Under the pieces are notes generated by a model. That model did not search any database, had not been told where the DNA came from, and was given only the letters and a program-made list of their open reading frames with translations. The translations under genes and the position numbers were made by a program. Shown here piece after piece: positions 36,442 to 45,091 of a stretch of 64,000 nt of DNA; the first letter of the stretch is position 1, and every line of letters starts with the position of its first letter. The stretch comes from Psychrobacter sp. I-STPA10 (lineage in GTDB: Bacteria; Pseudomonadota; Gammaproteobacteria; Pseudomonadales; Moraxellaceae), in contig NZ_VFYU01000005.1 in assembly GCF_021012795.1 (NCBI RefSeq), positions 83,559 to 147,558 on the forward strand, read 5' to 3'.

Positions 36442-37995
36442 ATGCTATCACGTTGGGTTCGAGCCATTTTGCAAGCTACGGTATACGATGCCGCTATCCA
36501 AACACCCCTTGATCATGCTCCCAAGTTATCACAACGCTTTGGTAATGACATTCGCTTTAAGCGTGAGGATTTGCAGCCTGTATTCTCTTTTAAGCTGCGT
36601 GGTGCATACAATCGAATTAGCCAGTTAAGTAAAGAGCAACAATCGCGTGGGGTGATTTGTGCCTCAGCGGGTAACCATGCTCAGGGTGTGGCGTATTCTG
36701 CTGCTAGACTTGGGTTAAATAACACCATTGTGATGCCAACTACTACCCCTGATATTAAGGTAAAAGCAGTAAAAGCGCTGGGTGGTAATGTCGATTTGTA
36801 TGGTGATAGCTTTGATGATGCTAACCGCTATGCCATTGAACGTGCCGAAAAAGAAGGCTTAACTTTTGTACCACCTTATGATGATGAATTGGTGATTGCA
36901 GGGCAGGGGACGATTGGACTTGAGTTAACTCAGCAGTGGCGAGACATGGATTATGTGTTTGTCGCTGTTGGTGGTGGCGGTCTGATTGCAGGTATTGCCG
37001 CATTTTTGGGCGAAGTTGCTCCCCATGTCAAAGTGGTTGCTGTTGAGCCCGCAGAAGCAGCCAGTCTAAAAGCGGCATTGGCAGCAGGTGAACGAGTGCG
37101 TTTGCCACAAGTGGGGCTGTTTGTTGATGGCGCAGCGGTAGCGCAAATCGGTGAGCTACCCTTTGATGTGGTACGCACGCAAAAAAGCAACGGCAAAGGT
37201 ATGGTGATTGAAGAAGAAGTGGTCACTTGTAGCAACGATGAAGTATGTGCGGCGGTCAAAGATGTGTTTGAAGAGAATCGCAGCATTGTTGAGCCAGCAG
37301 GGGCATTGGCAGTGGCAGGCATGAAAAAATATCTTGCCAAGCATGACATTCATGATAAAAACTGCATCGCTATTATCAGCGGTGCCAATATGAACTTTGA
37401 CCGTTTGCGTTATATCGCTGAGCGTACCGAGATTGGTGAGAAAAAAGAGGCAATTTTTGCGGTCAGTATTCCTGAGCAAACAGGCGCATTTTTAAACTTC
37501 TGTCGCACCTTAAAAGGTCGCAATATTACTGAGTTTAATTATCGGGTGCGTAGTCGCCAATCCCCTGATTCGATGCAGCCTGCGGCAATTTTTGTCGGTA
37601 TTGCTCTTAAAGAAGGCGATAAAGAGCGACAAATCATTGCCCAGTCTTTGGCAAAGGCAGGACATGATGCGCATGATTTGACTGAGGATGAAATCGCGAA
37701 AACCCATATTCGCTATTTGATTGGGGGACATCCTGATTTAAATGATGAGCAGTTATTTAAAGTGACTTTCCCTGAGCGTCCTGGTGCATTGCTTAATTTC
37801 TTAGAAAAATTGGGGCAGGATTTTAATATTACCTTATTCCATTATCGCAATCATGGGGCGGCAGAAGGTCGAGTATTGGTCGGTTTACAAGCATCTGATA
37901 CCAGCTCACGTGCGTTGCAAGATGCGCTGCAAGATATTGGCTATGAATGTGAACCAGTTAATGATAATGTAGGTTATCAGTTATTTTTGCGTTAA
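36442..37995 (+). CDS. ilvA: Threonine ammonia-lyase, biosynthetic
   Basis: PLP enzyme that deaminates threonine to 2-oxobutyrate, the first step of isoleucine synthesis. The catalytic lysine is K51 in QPVFSFKLRGAYN; the PLP phosphate loop appears as VGGGGLIAG. Two C-terminal ACT-like regulatory domains (each with a FPERPGAL/IPEQTGAF-type start, about residues 335-517) bind isoleucine and valine. The length of 517 residues is normal for the biosynthetic enzyme. An AGGA site precedes the ATG. A repeat in its leader may affect translation. Confidence 0.96.
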   Translation: MLSRWVRAILQATVYDAAIQTPLDHAPKLSQRFGNDIRFKREDLQPVFSFKLRGAYNRISQLSKEQQSRGVICASAGNHAQGVAYSAARLGLNNTIVMPTTTPDIKVKAVKALGGNVDLYGDSFDDANRYAIERAEKEGLTFVPPYDDELVIAGQGTIGLELTQQWRDMDYVFVAVGGGGLIAGIAAFLGEVAPHVKVVAVEPAEAASLKAALAAGERVRLPQVGLFVDGAAVAQIGELPFDVVRTQKSNGKGMVIEEEVVTCSNDEVCAAVKDVFEENRSIVEPAGALAVAGMKKYLAKHDIHDKNCIAIISGANMNFDRLRYIAERTEIGEKKEAIFAVSIPEQTGAFLNFCRTLKGRNITEFNYRVRSRQSPDSMQPAAIFVGIALKEGDKERQIIAQSLAKAGHDAHDLTEDEIAKTHIRYLIGGHPDLNDEQLFKVTFPERPGALLNFLEKLGQDFNITLFHYRNHGAAEGRVLVGLQASDTSSRALQDALQDIGYECEPVNDNVGYQLFLR

Positions 37996-38110
37996 CTATA
38001 AGTTTTTGTGTTAAACACAATTGCCATAACATAGTGTGATTGTGTTTGCTTGAATGACTTATAACTTAAAAAATATAACTATTTAAAAAATATAACAAGG
38101 AATGTTTATT

Positions 38111-38656
38111 GTGAAGAAGTTAATGAGGTTATCATCTGTTTTGCTGGGTAGTATATTGATGTTTGGTATGACTGCGCAAGCAGAGCTGATTGATAATAGC
38201 AATACCCACACCCATACTGGCTTAGATAGTAAGGTGACTGCATCTAGTAACCAAAATGCTACTCAAAATAGGTCGGCACGTTTGTTACGAAATCCTCTTC
38301 ATAGAGGTAGAAATCATACTAATAGCTCTATGGTATTTCGTCATTTACCAACGTGTGATTGTAATGAAAAAGGTCAGCCACTGCCACTTGATAGTTGTCG
38401 ACGACAACAAATAAATATGACAGTAGCTATGGTAGTTGATGAGCAAGGAGAAGTAGTTGAAGCCTCATTAGATAAAAATAGTGGCATTGCTGCACTTGAC
38501 AGAGCCATCGTTGAGGATATGAAACAAGCAAAATTCGCTCCCTTTATTGTCAATGGACAGCCTGTTATGGGCAAGGTAAAAATTCCCATACAATATGATC
38601 ATACACCAGATATGCCCGCAAGCTGCTATGCTTTACGTGATAGTCTGCAAGAGTAA
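38111..38656 (+). CDS. Periplasmic TonB-C-domain-like protein (first paralogue)
   Basis: Begins with a signal peptide (KKLMRLSSVLLGSILMFGMTAQA, shown in part) with probable cleavage after AQA before ELIDNS. The C-terminal 90 residues resemble a TonB C-terminal domain: INMTVAMVVDEQGEVVEASL, a Gly/Asp turn, then KFAPFIVNGQPVMGKVKIPI. There is no proline-rich spacer and no transmembrane anchor, so it cannot act as an ordinary TonB. Two cysteines in TCDCNEK and two near the end may form disulfides. An ATG at 38102 abuts the AAGGA site, so the GTG at 38111 is the better start. A paralogue follows directly. Confidence 0.75.
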   Translation: MKKLMRLSSVLLGSILMFGMTAQAELIDNSNTHTHTGLDSKVTASSNQNATQNRSARLLRNPLHRGRNHTNSSMVFRHLPTCDCNEKGQPLPLDSCRRQQINMTVAMVVDEQGEVVEASLDKNSGIAALDRAIVEDMKQAKFAPFIVNGQPVMGKVKIPIQYDHTPDMPASCYALRDSLQE

Positions 38657-38732
38657 GAGTCGTCAGCATTGGGACAGTGATTACTTGCGCCATTAGAACG
38701 AGTAAAAATTAAACAAAACCAAGGAAAAAACT

Positions 38733-39164
38733 TTGAAAAATACAACATGGAGTTCAAAGATATTTATACGCAGTTTAATAGCGACTAGTTTAGTTGGTAG
38801 TAGTGTATTGGCACAAGCGGAACTGATTGATAGTTCGACTTATACCATTGGTACACAAGAGTTTCCATTAACAGGTGACAGATGGCTTATTAAACCTAAG
38901 TTTAGCTTTCCTCAACTTGCCATGAGAAGAATGAACCCAGGTGAGACTGATACGGTAACGTTACGTTTAACTGTGGATACTCAAGGTAATATTGAAAAGG
39001 CAGAAGTTGTTAAAAGTAGTGGTAATCTTCATGTAGATAGATTTGCTCGACAGCAAGTAAGAAGGGGTAAAATTCTTCCCTTTATACATGAAGGTAAGCT
39101 GGTAAAAGGGATGGTTACTATACCAGTAACTTATGTTAAGCCTAAATATGAATCTAGTGAATAA
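38733..39164 (+). CDS. Periplasmic TonB-C-domain-like protein (second paralogue)
   Basis: A 143-residue paralogue of the preceding gene, with a signal peptide ending in VLAQA followed by ELIDSS. The mature part carries the same TonB-C-like region: VTLRLTVDTQGNIEKAEVV, then KILPFIHEGKLVKGMVTIPVTY. The start codon is TTG, preceded by AAGGAAAAAACT, a convincing ribosome site. The two genes arose by tandem duplication and lie 76 bases apart. Role unknown; exported proteins with an isolated TonB-C fold may bind outer-membrane receptors or peptidoglycan, but that is inference. Confidence 0.75.
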   Translation: MKNTTWSSKIFIRSLIATSLVGSSVLAQAELIDSSTYTIGTQEFPLTGDRWLIKPKFSFPQLAMRRMNPGETDTVTLRLTVDTQGNIEKAEVVKSSGNLHVDRFARQQVRRGKILPFIHEGKLVKGMVTIPVTYVKPKYESSE

Positions 39165-39202
39165 TTAAAGTCTTAAATTTTAACCTGAGAACATACTAAC
39201 TT

Positions 39203-39628
39203 ATGACACAAAATAATCAACACTCTGATACTTCCAACAATCTAACCAAAGTCCGCCTTGATAAATGGCTATGGGCAGCCCGTTTTTATCGTACCCGCAG
39301 CCTTGCCAAGCAAGCCATCGAAGGCGGCAAAGTTCATTTTGATGGTAGTCGAGTCAAGACCAGTAAAGAGATTGGCGTGGGCGATGAGCTCACCATTCGC
39401 CAAGGTTCGGCCTCCTCAATGAATGAAAAAACGGTGCTAGTCAAAGCGTTATCGACCGAGCGGGGCAATGCGACCATTGCACAAACGCTTTATGAAGAGA
39501 CCGAAGAGAGTATCAAACGTCGTGAGTACTACAGTGAGCAGCGTAAACTGGCAAATCTTGCTCGCCCTGATACTAAGCCTAATAAAAAGCAACGCCGTGA
39601 ATTGCAACGCTTTAAGCATCAAGATTAG
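39203..39628 (+). CDS. hslR: S4-domain RNA-binding protein, Hsp15 family
   Basis: A 141-residue basic protein with an N-terminal S4 domain: VRLDKWLWAARFYRTRSLAK, then AIEGGKVHFDGSRVKTSKEIGVGDEL. The C-terminal tail is highly basic (KPNKKQRRELQRFKHQD). Hsp15 binds stalled 50S subunits carrying a nascent chain and helps recycle them. The length and order match Escherichia coli Hsp15. It is followed by a phosphatase gene on the same strand with a 90-base gap. A GAGAA-like ribosome site is only moderate. Confidence 0.92.
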   Translation: MTQNNQHSDTSNNLTKVRLDKWLWAARFYRTRSLAKQAIEGGKVHFDGSRVKTSKEIGVGDELTIRQGSASSMNEKTVLVKALSTERGNATIAQTLYEETEESIKRREYYSEQRKLANLARPDTKPNKKQRRELQRFKHQD

Positions 39629-39718
39629 CATCCGCGGTATCAATACTTAGTAACTATCAATACTTAGTAATAACTATTAATGACCCTCTTTCATTGTTAA
39701 ATCTATAAAGGTTTTGTT

Positions 39719-40228
39719 ATGCCAATAAAAGTAAGTGCTCCAAAGTCTGTTCTATTGGTGTGTTTGGGTAATATTTGTCGTTCTCCCACTGCTGAAGAGG
39801 TATTGCGTCAAAAGGCAGCCGTAGAAGGTATGTCATTGACAGTCGATTCAGCGGGTACAGGAGATTGGCATATTGGCAAACATCCTGATGATAGAGCCAT
39901 TGCCCATGCTAAGGCTTATGGCTATGCTATTAGTAAATTGGTGGCTCGCCAAGTTCAGCCTGATGACTTTTATCAGTTTGATTTAATTTTGGCAATGGAT
40001 AAGCAAAACTTGCAGGATTTACAAGCCATCAAAGACCGCTTAATCAATGAAAATCCTGAGCAATCCGAAACATTAGCCAAATTGGTATTATTTAGTGAAG
40101 AAGACCCAATACATGCAGGTGAAGATGTACCAGACCCTTATTATGGTGGTGATGAGGCATTTGAACGCTGTATTGCCCATATTGAGTCAGGGGCGAATGC
40201 GTGGATAGAAAGTTGGAAAAGTTGCTAG
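39719..40228 (+). CDS. Low-molecular-weight protein tyrosine phosphatase
   Basis: A 169-residue phosphatase with the CX5R loop C15-LGNIC-R21 in VCLGNICRSPTAEE and the general acid Asp in VPDPYYGGDEAFE near residue 140. The fold is that of Wzb/PtpA-type enzymes. It stands immediately before murB, an order also seen in Pseudomonas, which suggests a general housekeeping role rather than a capsule locus. No tyrosine kinase or polysaccharide-export gene is nearby. The substrate is unknown. Confidence 0.92.
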   Translation: MPIKVSAPKSVLLVCLGNICRSPTAEEVLRQKAAVEGMSLTVDSAGTGDWHIGKHPDDRAIAHAKAYGYAISKLVARQVQPDDFYQFDLILAMDKQNLQDLQAIKDRLINENPEQSETLAKLVLFSEEDPIHAGEDVPDPYYGGDEAFERCIAHIESGANAWIESWKSC

Positions 40229-40271
40229 TAAAACCTTATCAAAACATCAATGATAACCGTATTATCAGTGT

Positions 40272-41381
40272 ATGCCAAATATGACCACAGTAAAGACGAC
40301 CACACAACCCAGCATACAGACAGAAGTCGACTTGTCTACATATAATACGATGGCATTGCGTAGTGTGTGCCATACTGCTTATTTTTTGCAAAATGCAGCA
40401 GATGTGCAGGTGGCATTGGCAATGGCAGAAGCTCAGCAGTTGCCTGTTTTGGTGCTGTCAGGCGGTAGCAATGTTATTTTGCCAGATTATCTGCAAGCAA
40501 TGGTGTTATTGCCTAGAATGCGTGGTATTGAGGTGATTACAGAAGATGCGCATCATGTTGATATCTCTGTGATGGCAGCAGAAAATTGGCATGAGTTGGT
40601 GGTTAGTTGTGTGCAAAAGGGCTGGTATGGACTAGAAAATCTTGCCTTAATTCCGGGTATGGTTGGTGCAGCGCCTGTGCAGAATATTGGTGCTTATGGT
40701 CGACAAATTGAGGATAACTTACTTAGCGTCACTGCTTATCATATACCATCAAAGCAGTGGCAAACATTAAGTAGGGCACAATGTGAGTTTGGCTATCGCG
40801 ATAGTATCTTTAAGCAGCAAACAGGGCAGTGGTTGATTACTCAAGTAAACTTACGTTTACATAAAGATGCATCTATAACTCATGCTGGCTATGGTGATGT
40901 TAAGCAGTATGCTGAGACGTTAGCGGCAGCAGCAAATAGAGAGCAGATTAATCCTGGTGATGTAATGGCAGCTATCATTGCCATTCGCCAAAGTAAATTA
41001 CCAGACCCTAAGCAGCTACCTAACTGCGGCAGCTTTTTTAAAAACCCCATTATTAGTACGGCGCAATTTGAAAAATTACAGCAACAGTATCCTGATGTAG
41101 TGGGATATGTGGTATCACCCACCCAAACTAAAATTGCAGCAGGTTGGTTAATTGATAATGCAGGATTAAAAGGGCAGGGAATACCGCCTATTTTGACTCA
41201 TGATAAGCAAGCGTTAGTTTTGACCAATCATGCTCCTCGGTTGGAGATAAAGCATGCAAGTCAGCAAGATATTTTGGCAACTCAAAGCTATATTCAGCAA
41301 CAGGTTTTTTCCCGTTATGGTATTACTTTACAGCGTGAGCCAGTTTGGATAGCCTCTGATGGCTCGGTTATTGAGCAGTAG
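40272..41381 (+). CDS. murB: UDP-N-acetylenolpyruvoylglucosamine reductase
   Basis: FAD enzyme that reduces UDP-GlcNAc-enolpyruvate to UDP-MurNAc in peptidoglycan synthesis. The FAD-binding segment has VLSGGSNVILPD, followed by NLALIPGMVGAAPVQNIGAYG and FGYRDSIFK; the catalytic serine lies in LPNCGSFFKNP. The 369-residue length and the tyrosine-containing loop fit type I MurB. The first 15 residues (MPNMTTVKTTTQPS) are an extension with no clear ribosome site, so a slightly later start is possible. Confidence 0.96.
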   Translation: MPNMTTVKTTTQPSIQTEVDLSTYNTMALRSVCHTAYFLQNAADVQVALAMAEAQQLPVLVLSGGSNVILPDYLQAMVLLPRMRGIEVITEDAHHVDISVMAAENWHELVVSCVQKGWYGLENLALIPGMVGAAPVQNIGAYGRQIEDNLLSVTAYHIPSKQWQTLSRAQCEFGYRDSIFKQQTGQWLITQVNLRLHKDASITHAGYGDVKQYAETLAAAANREQINPGDVMAAIIAIRQSKLPDPKQLPNCGSFFKNPIISTAQFEKLQQQYPDVVGYVVSPTQTKIAAGWLIDNAGLKGQGIPPILTHDKQALVLTNHAPRLEIKHASQQDILATQSYIQQQVFSRYGITLQREPVWIASDGSVIEQ

Positions 41382-41488
41382 TTTCTATTTGTAGTTTCAT
41401 TTATTGTGAATAGTTGTTGCTGTATTTTAGTTAGACAGTTAATTGAAAATCATCATTTACTTAGTGTTAATAAAGAAAATATTAGCGT

Positions 41489-42325
41489 ATGCGTCAGCAG
41501 TTTTTACAGCGATTTCGTTTATCCAAAAATGATGGCTCTGCCCGCCGACGGTGTTGCAGGTGGTGGCTTGGTGGCTCAGTGATGGTGGTAGGCTTAATAG
41601 CCGCTAGCGCATTGACCCCAGTATTTTCTAATATGGGTTTGTTAATTTTGCAGCGGTTACCTGTACCCCTTCCTGATACTGACAATCCCAATTCTACTAG
41701 CAGCAGCACGGCCACTGAGACTAATACTAATCATAAAATTGATACTGAGCCAACTGCATATATTGTCTTGGGTGGTGGTTTGACCGAACAAGAAGGCAAT
41801 AGTGAGTCAGATAAGCACTCAGCAGATGAATCTTCAATTGTTATTAATCAATATACCCGTAGCCGTTTACAGACAGTCTTACAGCATTATCAACAGCACC
41901 CTTTACCCATTATTTTATCGGGTGTGGAGTCACCGTGGATGCAAGATTGGCTGGCAGTACAAGGTGTCACCAATGTGGTGAGTGAAAATGCCAGTATGAA
42001 TACGTGTGAAAATGCCCGTTTTACTGCCAAGCGTCTCGCCATTAAGCACGCTTATTTGGTGACAGATGCCTATCACATGCGCCGTGCACAGCGGCAATTT
42101 GCCCTAAATGGGGTGTATAGTATTGCGCTGATTGCGGCGATGCCTGAGCCTAAAAGCTGGCAGGATTGGCGGGTAAACTTGCGCCATTCTCGTCGTACCA
42201 TCTATGAATTGGCTGCTTATATGCGTGATATTATTCAGCCACAAGATAATTGCCGTCACGCACATACAGTGTCTATGCAGACATTAATGAGTAGTCGTAA
42301 ACCGCAGGATATAAAGTTATTTTAA
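41489..42325 (+). CDS. DUF218/YdcF-family membrane-anchored protein
   Basis: A 278-residue protein with a basic N terminus and one transmembrane helix (about residues 27-45, GSVMVVGLIAASALTPVF). A Ser/Thr/Asn-rich spacer follows, then a DUF218 domain: AYIVLGGGLTEQE, YTRSRLQTVLQHY, PIILSGVESPWM, and KHAYLVTDAYHMRRAQRQF. SanA/ElyC/YdcF relatives act in envelope integrity and polyprenyl-phosphate or peptidoglycan metabolism. The domain is probably periplasmic. Function here is inferred from the family only. It follows murB by 107 bases on the same strand. Confidence 0.85.
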   Translation: MRQQFLQRFRLSKNDGSARRRCCRWWLGGSVMVVGLIAASALTPVFSNMGLLILQRLPVPLPDTDNPNSTSSSTATETNTNHKIDTEPTAYIVLGGGLTEQEGNSESDKHSADESSIVINQYTRSRLQTVLQHYQQHPLPIILSGVESPWMQDWLAVQGVTNVVSENASMNTCENARFTAKRLAIKHAYLVTDAYHMRRAQRQFALNGVYSIALIAAMPEPKSWQDWRVNLRHSRRTIYELAAYMRDIIQPQDNCRHAHTVSMQTLMSSRKPQDIKLF

Positions 42326-42810
42326 TGCTTGCAATTAAAGATGATAGGGACATTATCAATGTATCTTATAAGTTCTCTAAGTTTATGATTGCTGTTTATA
42401 TTCAATCCCTTTCTTCTGTTGTAGGACTGATGCAATCTTATAGATTGTCGGCGACTGGTAAACATTGTTTTTTATCAAGTGGGCTGGTTGTACGTAGTTT
42501 CAGAGGCTCAATATAATTTCCAGTCGTTTTATCAGGCTAATATTGTGTTTTTGCGTAAGTCCTATCGATGTTGTTTATATTGTCAACAGAGTTAAAAGAA
42601 AACTCAGTAGTTTGAATAAATATTAAATACACACTTTTTGTAAGGCTTTAAAGTGATACAATATTTGAATAGGAATAAAGATATTCTTATGGTGAGTTGT
42701 GACTATAAAAACTGCCAACAAAACGATGTGATTTATCTTGGGTCTATATCACCTTATTGATTTATTATTGGTTTATTCAAGCTTCTATTTACACAATACC
42801 AGAGGGCACT
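42326..42810. other. Intergenic stretch, nothing recognised
   Basis: A 63-codon frame overlaps the preceding stop but lacks a ribosome site and any recognisable motif. No hairpin or repeat of note was seen. Confidence 0.4.
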
Positions 42811-43032
42811 ATGGTTAGCATGTATTTATTAATTCCCCTTAGCCTAATGTTATTTGTTGTGGGTATTTGGGCGATTCGTTATGCAGTAAAGTCCAACCAA
42901 TTTGAAGATTTGGATAATGCGTCGCAGCGTATCATTTTAGATGATAGGCAAGAGCGTCGCCAAAATTTAACACAAGCCACTCAAAGTACGAAAGAGCAGC
43001 CATCACCTAGTAAACCACACTCCAAACAATAA
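42811..43032 (+). CDS. ccoS: Cytochrome cbb3 oxidase assembly protein CcoS
   Basis: A small single-pass inner-membrane protein of 73 residues. One transmembrane helix (YLLIPLSLMLFVVGIWAI) is followed by the conserved SNQFEDLDNASQRIILDD motif and a hydrophilic tail. CcoS is required for haem or copper insertion into the cbb3-type terminal oxidase. The start at 42811 has a GAGGG site; an upstream in-frame extension is not supported. The neighbour is a TauE/SafE-like membrane protein commonly linked with ccoS. Structural ccoNOP genes are not in the window. Confidence 0.92.
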   Translation: MVSMYLLIPLSLMLFVVGIWAIRYAVKSNQFEDLDNASQRIILDDRQERRQNLTQATQSTKEQPSPSKPHSKQ

Positions 43033-43166
43033 GTGTAATGACATACTCAGTCTAACGTTGGTGCAGTTAAGTGTATATGATTCACACATGCTGCAAAATT
43101 TAGCAAGGTATGAAGATGGGATAACATTTGCTTTCGTGCATTACTTTTGATTTTGGAGTCATCATT

Positions 43167-44030
43167 ATGTCTTTTGCTTTATTAGCAGCTGCCTTTGCGA
43201 TGGGATTGTTTGGTTCACCACACTGTTTAGGTATGTGTGGTGGGCTGGTAACTGCCTTTGGGCTATCAATGCAAAATGTCAGTGCCCGTAAACGTCGAGC
43301 TTTGATAGCCACATATCATTTTGGTCGTTTAAGTAGCTATGCGTTGCTAGGGTTGCTTGCAGGTTTGATTGGTACAGTATTGCTTGCGCCAATTATGAAT
43401 AATAACTGGCCTCGAGTACTATTGGGCATGATGTTGGTATTTATTGGTATGGCAATGTTGGGCGCACCCTTTTTAAATAAGCTTGAAAAAGTGGGCATGC
43501 GCTTTTGGCAAAAGCTATCACCCATTCGTCAAAAAGTATTTCCATTGACTACGTTTCCACGTGCGTTGGCAGCTGGTTTGCTTTGGGGATTTTTGCCTTG
43601 TGGTCTTGTGTATGGTGCATTATTGATGGCAGTGGTGGGGCACAGTGCGCTGACAGGTGCGGCGTTAATGTTTACCTTTGGCTTGGGTACGATTCCTATG
43701 TTGGTTGCTACCCATGAAGCGGTGGCATGGATGCGTAATCATATTGGACGATTGCGTTTGCGGCAGATGAATGGTGCCTTGATGGTGGTTTCTGGGTTGG
43801 CAGTTATTGCTGTACCAGTGATGATGAGTACCATGCATGGTGGACATCATCATGGCGGACATCAAGCAGGTATGGCATCTATGCAGCATAACCATGATAT
43901 GGCTGATCACTCAATGCATGACATGGCATCGGATATGGATAGTGATATGCATACAGATCATGAGATGTCGCACATGGATCACATGGAAGGTATGGATCAT
44001 ATGCAGCATGAGCACCATCATTCACATTAA
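43167..44030 (+). CDS. TauE/SafE-like membrane protein with Met/His-rich tail
   Basis: A 287-residue membrane protein opening with LLAAAFAMGLFGSPHCLGMCGGLVTAF in short pieces, including the conserved GSPHCLGMCGG motif of the UreH/SafE-like group linked to ccoS. Five or six hydrophobic segments follow up to about residue 225. The last 60 residues are a striking Met/His/Asp-rich tail (HHHGGH, then DMADHSMHDM repeated variants), suggesting copper or other transition-metal binding. A TTTGGAG site sits eight bases before the chosen ATG. A role in metal supply to the cbb3 oxidase is inference from context. Confidence 0.88.
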   Translation: MSFALLAAAFAMGLFGSPHCLGMCGGLVTAFGLSMQNVSARKRRALIATYHFGRLSSYALLGLLAGLIGTVLLAPIMNNNWPRVLLGMMLVFIGMAMLGAPFLNKLEKVGMRFWQKLSPIRQKVFPLTTFPRALAAGLLWGFLPCGLVYGALLMAVVGHSALTGAALMFTFGLGTIPMLVATHEAVAWMRNHIGRLRLRQMNGALMVVSGLAVIAVPVMMSTMHGGHHHGGHQAGMASMQHNHDMADHSMHDMASDMDSDMHTDHEMSHMDHMEGMDHMQHEHHHSH

Positions 44031-44051
44031 TCAGCCATTCTATTACGATAG

Positions 44052-44161
44052 TATACCTCACTCTCAACTTCAACCCCCTGCTAGATTCCCCCTTTCTTAA
44101 GGGGGAGGGTTTGGGAGGGGGTATATATCAATTTAGTAAAATAAGTTGAGAGCGAGGTATA
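44052..44161. repeat. MITE-like element, family A (short full copy)
   Basis: A 110-bp element with 19-base inverted ends TATACCTCACTCTCAACTT and AAGTTGAGAGCGAGGTATA (18 of 19 match) and a GC-rich core. It occupies most of the 316-base gap after the TauE-like gene; nothing else was recognised there. Confidence 0.85.
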
Positions 44162-44346
44162 GGATATAAAATAGACAGTCACTGCACTGAATGATGCTGT
44201 TGTTAAATTTATCTCATACTTTAGTGTCTATAGATCGGAGTAAGTTTTGACTATACGACACTTGTTGACGTATAGAAATGACTGTTTTATGAAATACCTT
44301 GTAATAATTTGCATTTGACTTTAAGCTAAAGCCAATATTTTTAATC

Positions 44347-44940
44347 ATGGTATTAGATGATATGGAAAGCTTATCTCTTGCATCACTGTCATTGGCATCA
44401 ATATTGGCAAGTGTATCTGCTGGTACAGATAATGAGCCAGTAAGCCAGTCTGTTATCGAGACACACATAAGTCCAGCAATTGCAGGCTCATGGGTGTTGC
44501 AGTTGCCGACACCTTCACAATCTGCCCCATCTTCTCAGCATACCCAGTTATCTGAGGGAGATTTATTAGGTGTGGATATTAATCAGGCACAAAGTGTTGT
44601 GTCAGAGGTGATTACCATAACCCCGACTAAAACACCATCTCAAGCAGAATGTAAAGAGGCTTATACTTTTGCTGCAGATAATATCATGTGGTCTGTCAGT
44701 GGTGCGGAGTGGACGTATGGACGTTATGTGTTAAGTCATCAGGAGGAGGGATTACCTCTGATTGCAATTAATACTTTATATGATAATAATGAAGTGGATT
44801 GTTCAGGTAATCAAGTCGACCAAACAGGTGAAATGATGTTGGCATTTGTGGATTATCAATCAGATGAGCCTTATATGTATTGGTGTGCAGACAAAGAAGG
44901 TAAAGATTGTTTTATGACATTTAAAAAGCAATTGCCATAA
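44347..44940 (+). CDS. Hypothetical protein
   Basis: A 197-residue acidic protein without a recognised domain. The N-terminal stretch (SLSLASLSLASILASVSAG) is mildly hydrophobic and could be a poor signal sequence, but it is preceded by acidic rather than basic residues. A Ser/Thr/Gln-rich spacer follows. The C-terminal 90 residues contain four cysteines (ECKEAY, VDCSGN, WCADKEGKDC) and many aromatics (VSGAEWTYGRYVL), suggesting a disulfide-stabilised secreted domain. The start is uncertain because no ribosome site precedes the first ATG. A terminator follows. Confidence 0.55.
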   Translation: MVLDDMESLSLASLSLASILASVSAGTDNEPVSQSVIETHISPAIAGSWVLQLPTPSQSAPSSQHTQLSEGDLLGVDINQAQSVVSEVITITPTKTPSQAECKEAYTFAADNIMWSVSGAEWTYGRYVLSHQEEGLPLIAINTLYDNNEVDCSGNQVDQTGEMMLAFVDYQSDEPYMYWCADKEGKDCFMTFKKQLP

Positions 44941-44990
44941 GTGATTAGTGACTAAAGCAAATTTGAGTAAAAGAAGTAAAATTAAGTAAA

Positions 44991-45019
44991 AAGAAGCACA
45001 AATCTGTGCTTCTTTTTTT
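44991..45019 (+). terminator. Terminator after the hypothetical gene
   Basis: The stem AAGAAGCACA / TGTGCTTCTT with a four-base loop is followed by a run of T residues. Confidence 0.88.
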
Positions 45020-45091
45020 ATGAATATGAATACCTGATGGTTATTGATAGACAGAAGTTATACCACACATGCCTTACAGGTTATGAGCAGG

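Noticed and set aside
42325..42516. 63-codon frame overlapping the stop of the DUF218 gene
   Set aside because: No ribosome site, no recognisable motif and unusual composition; treated as chance.
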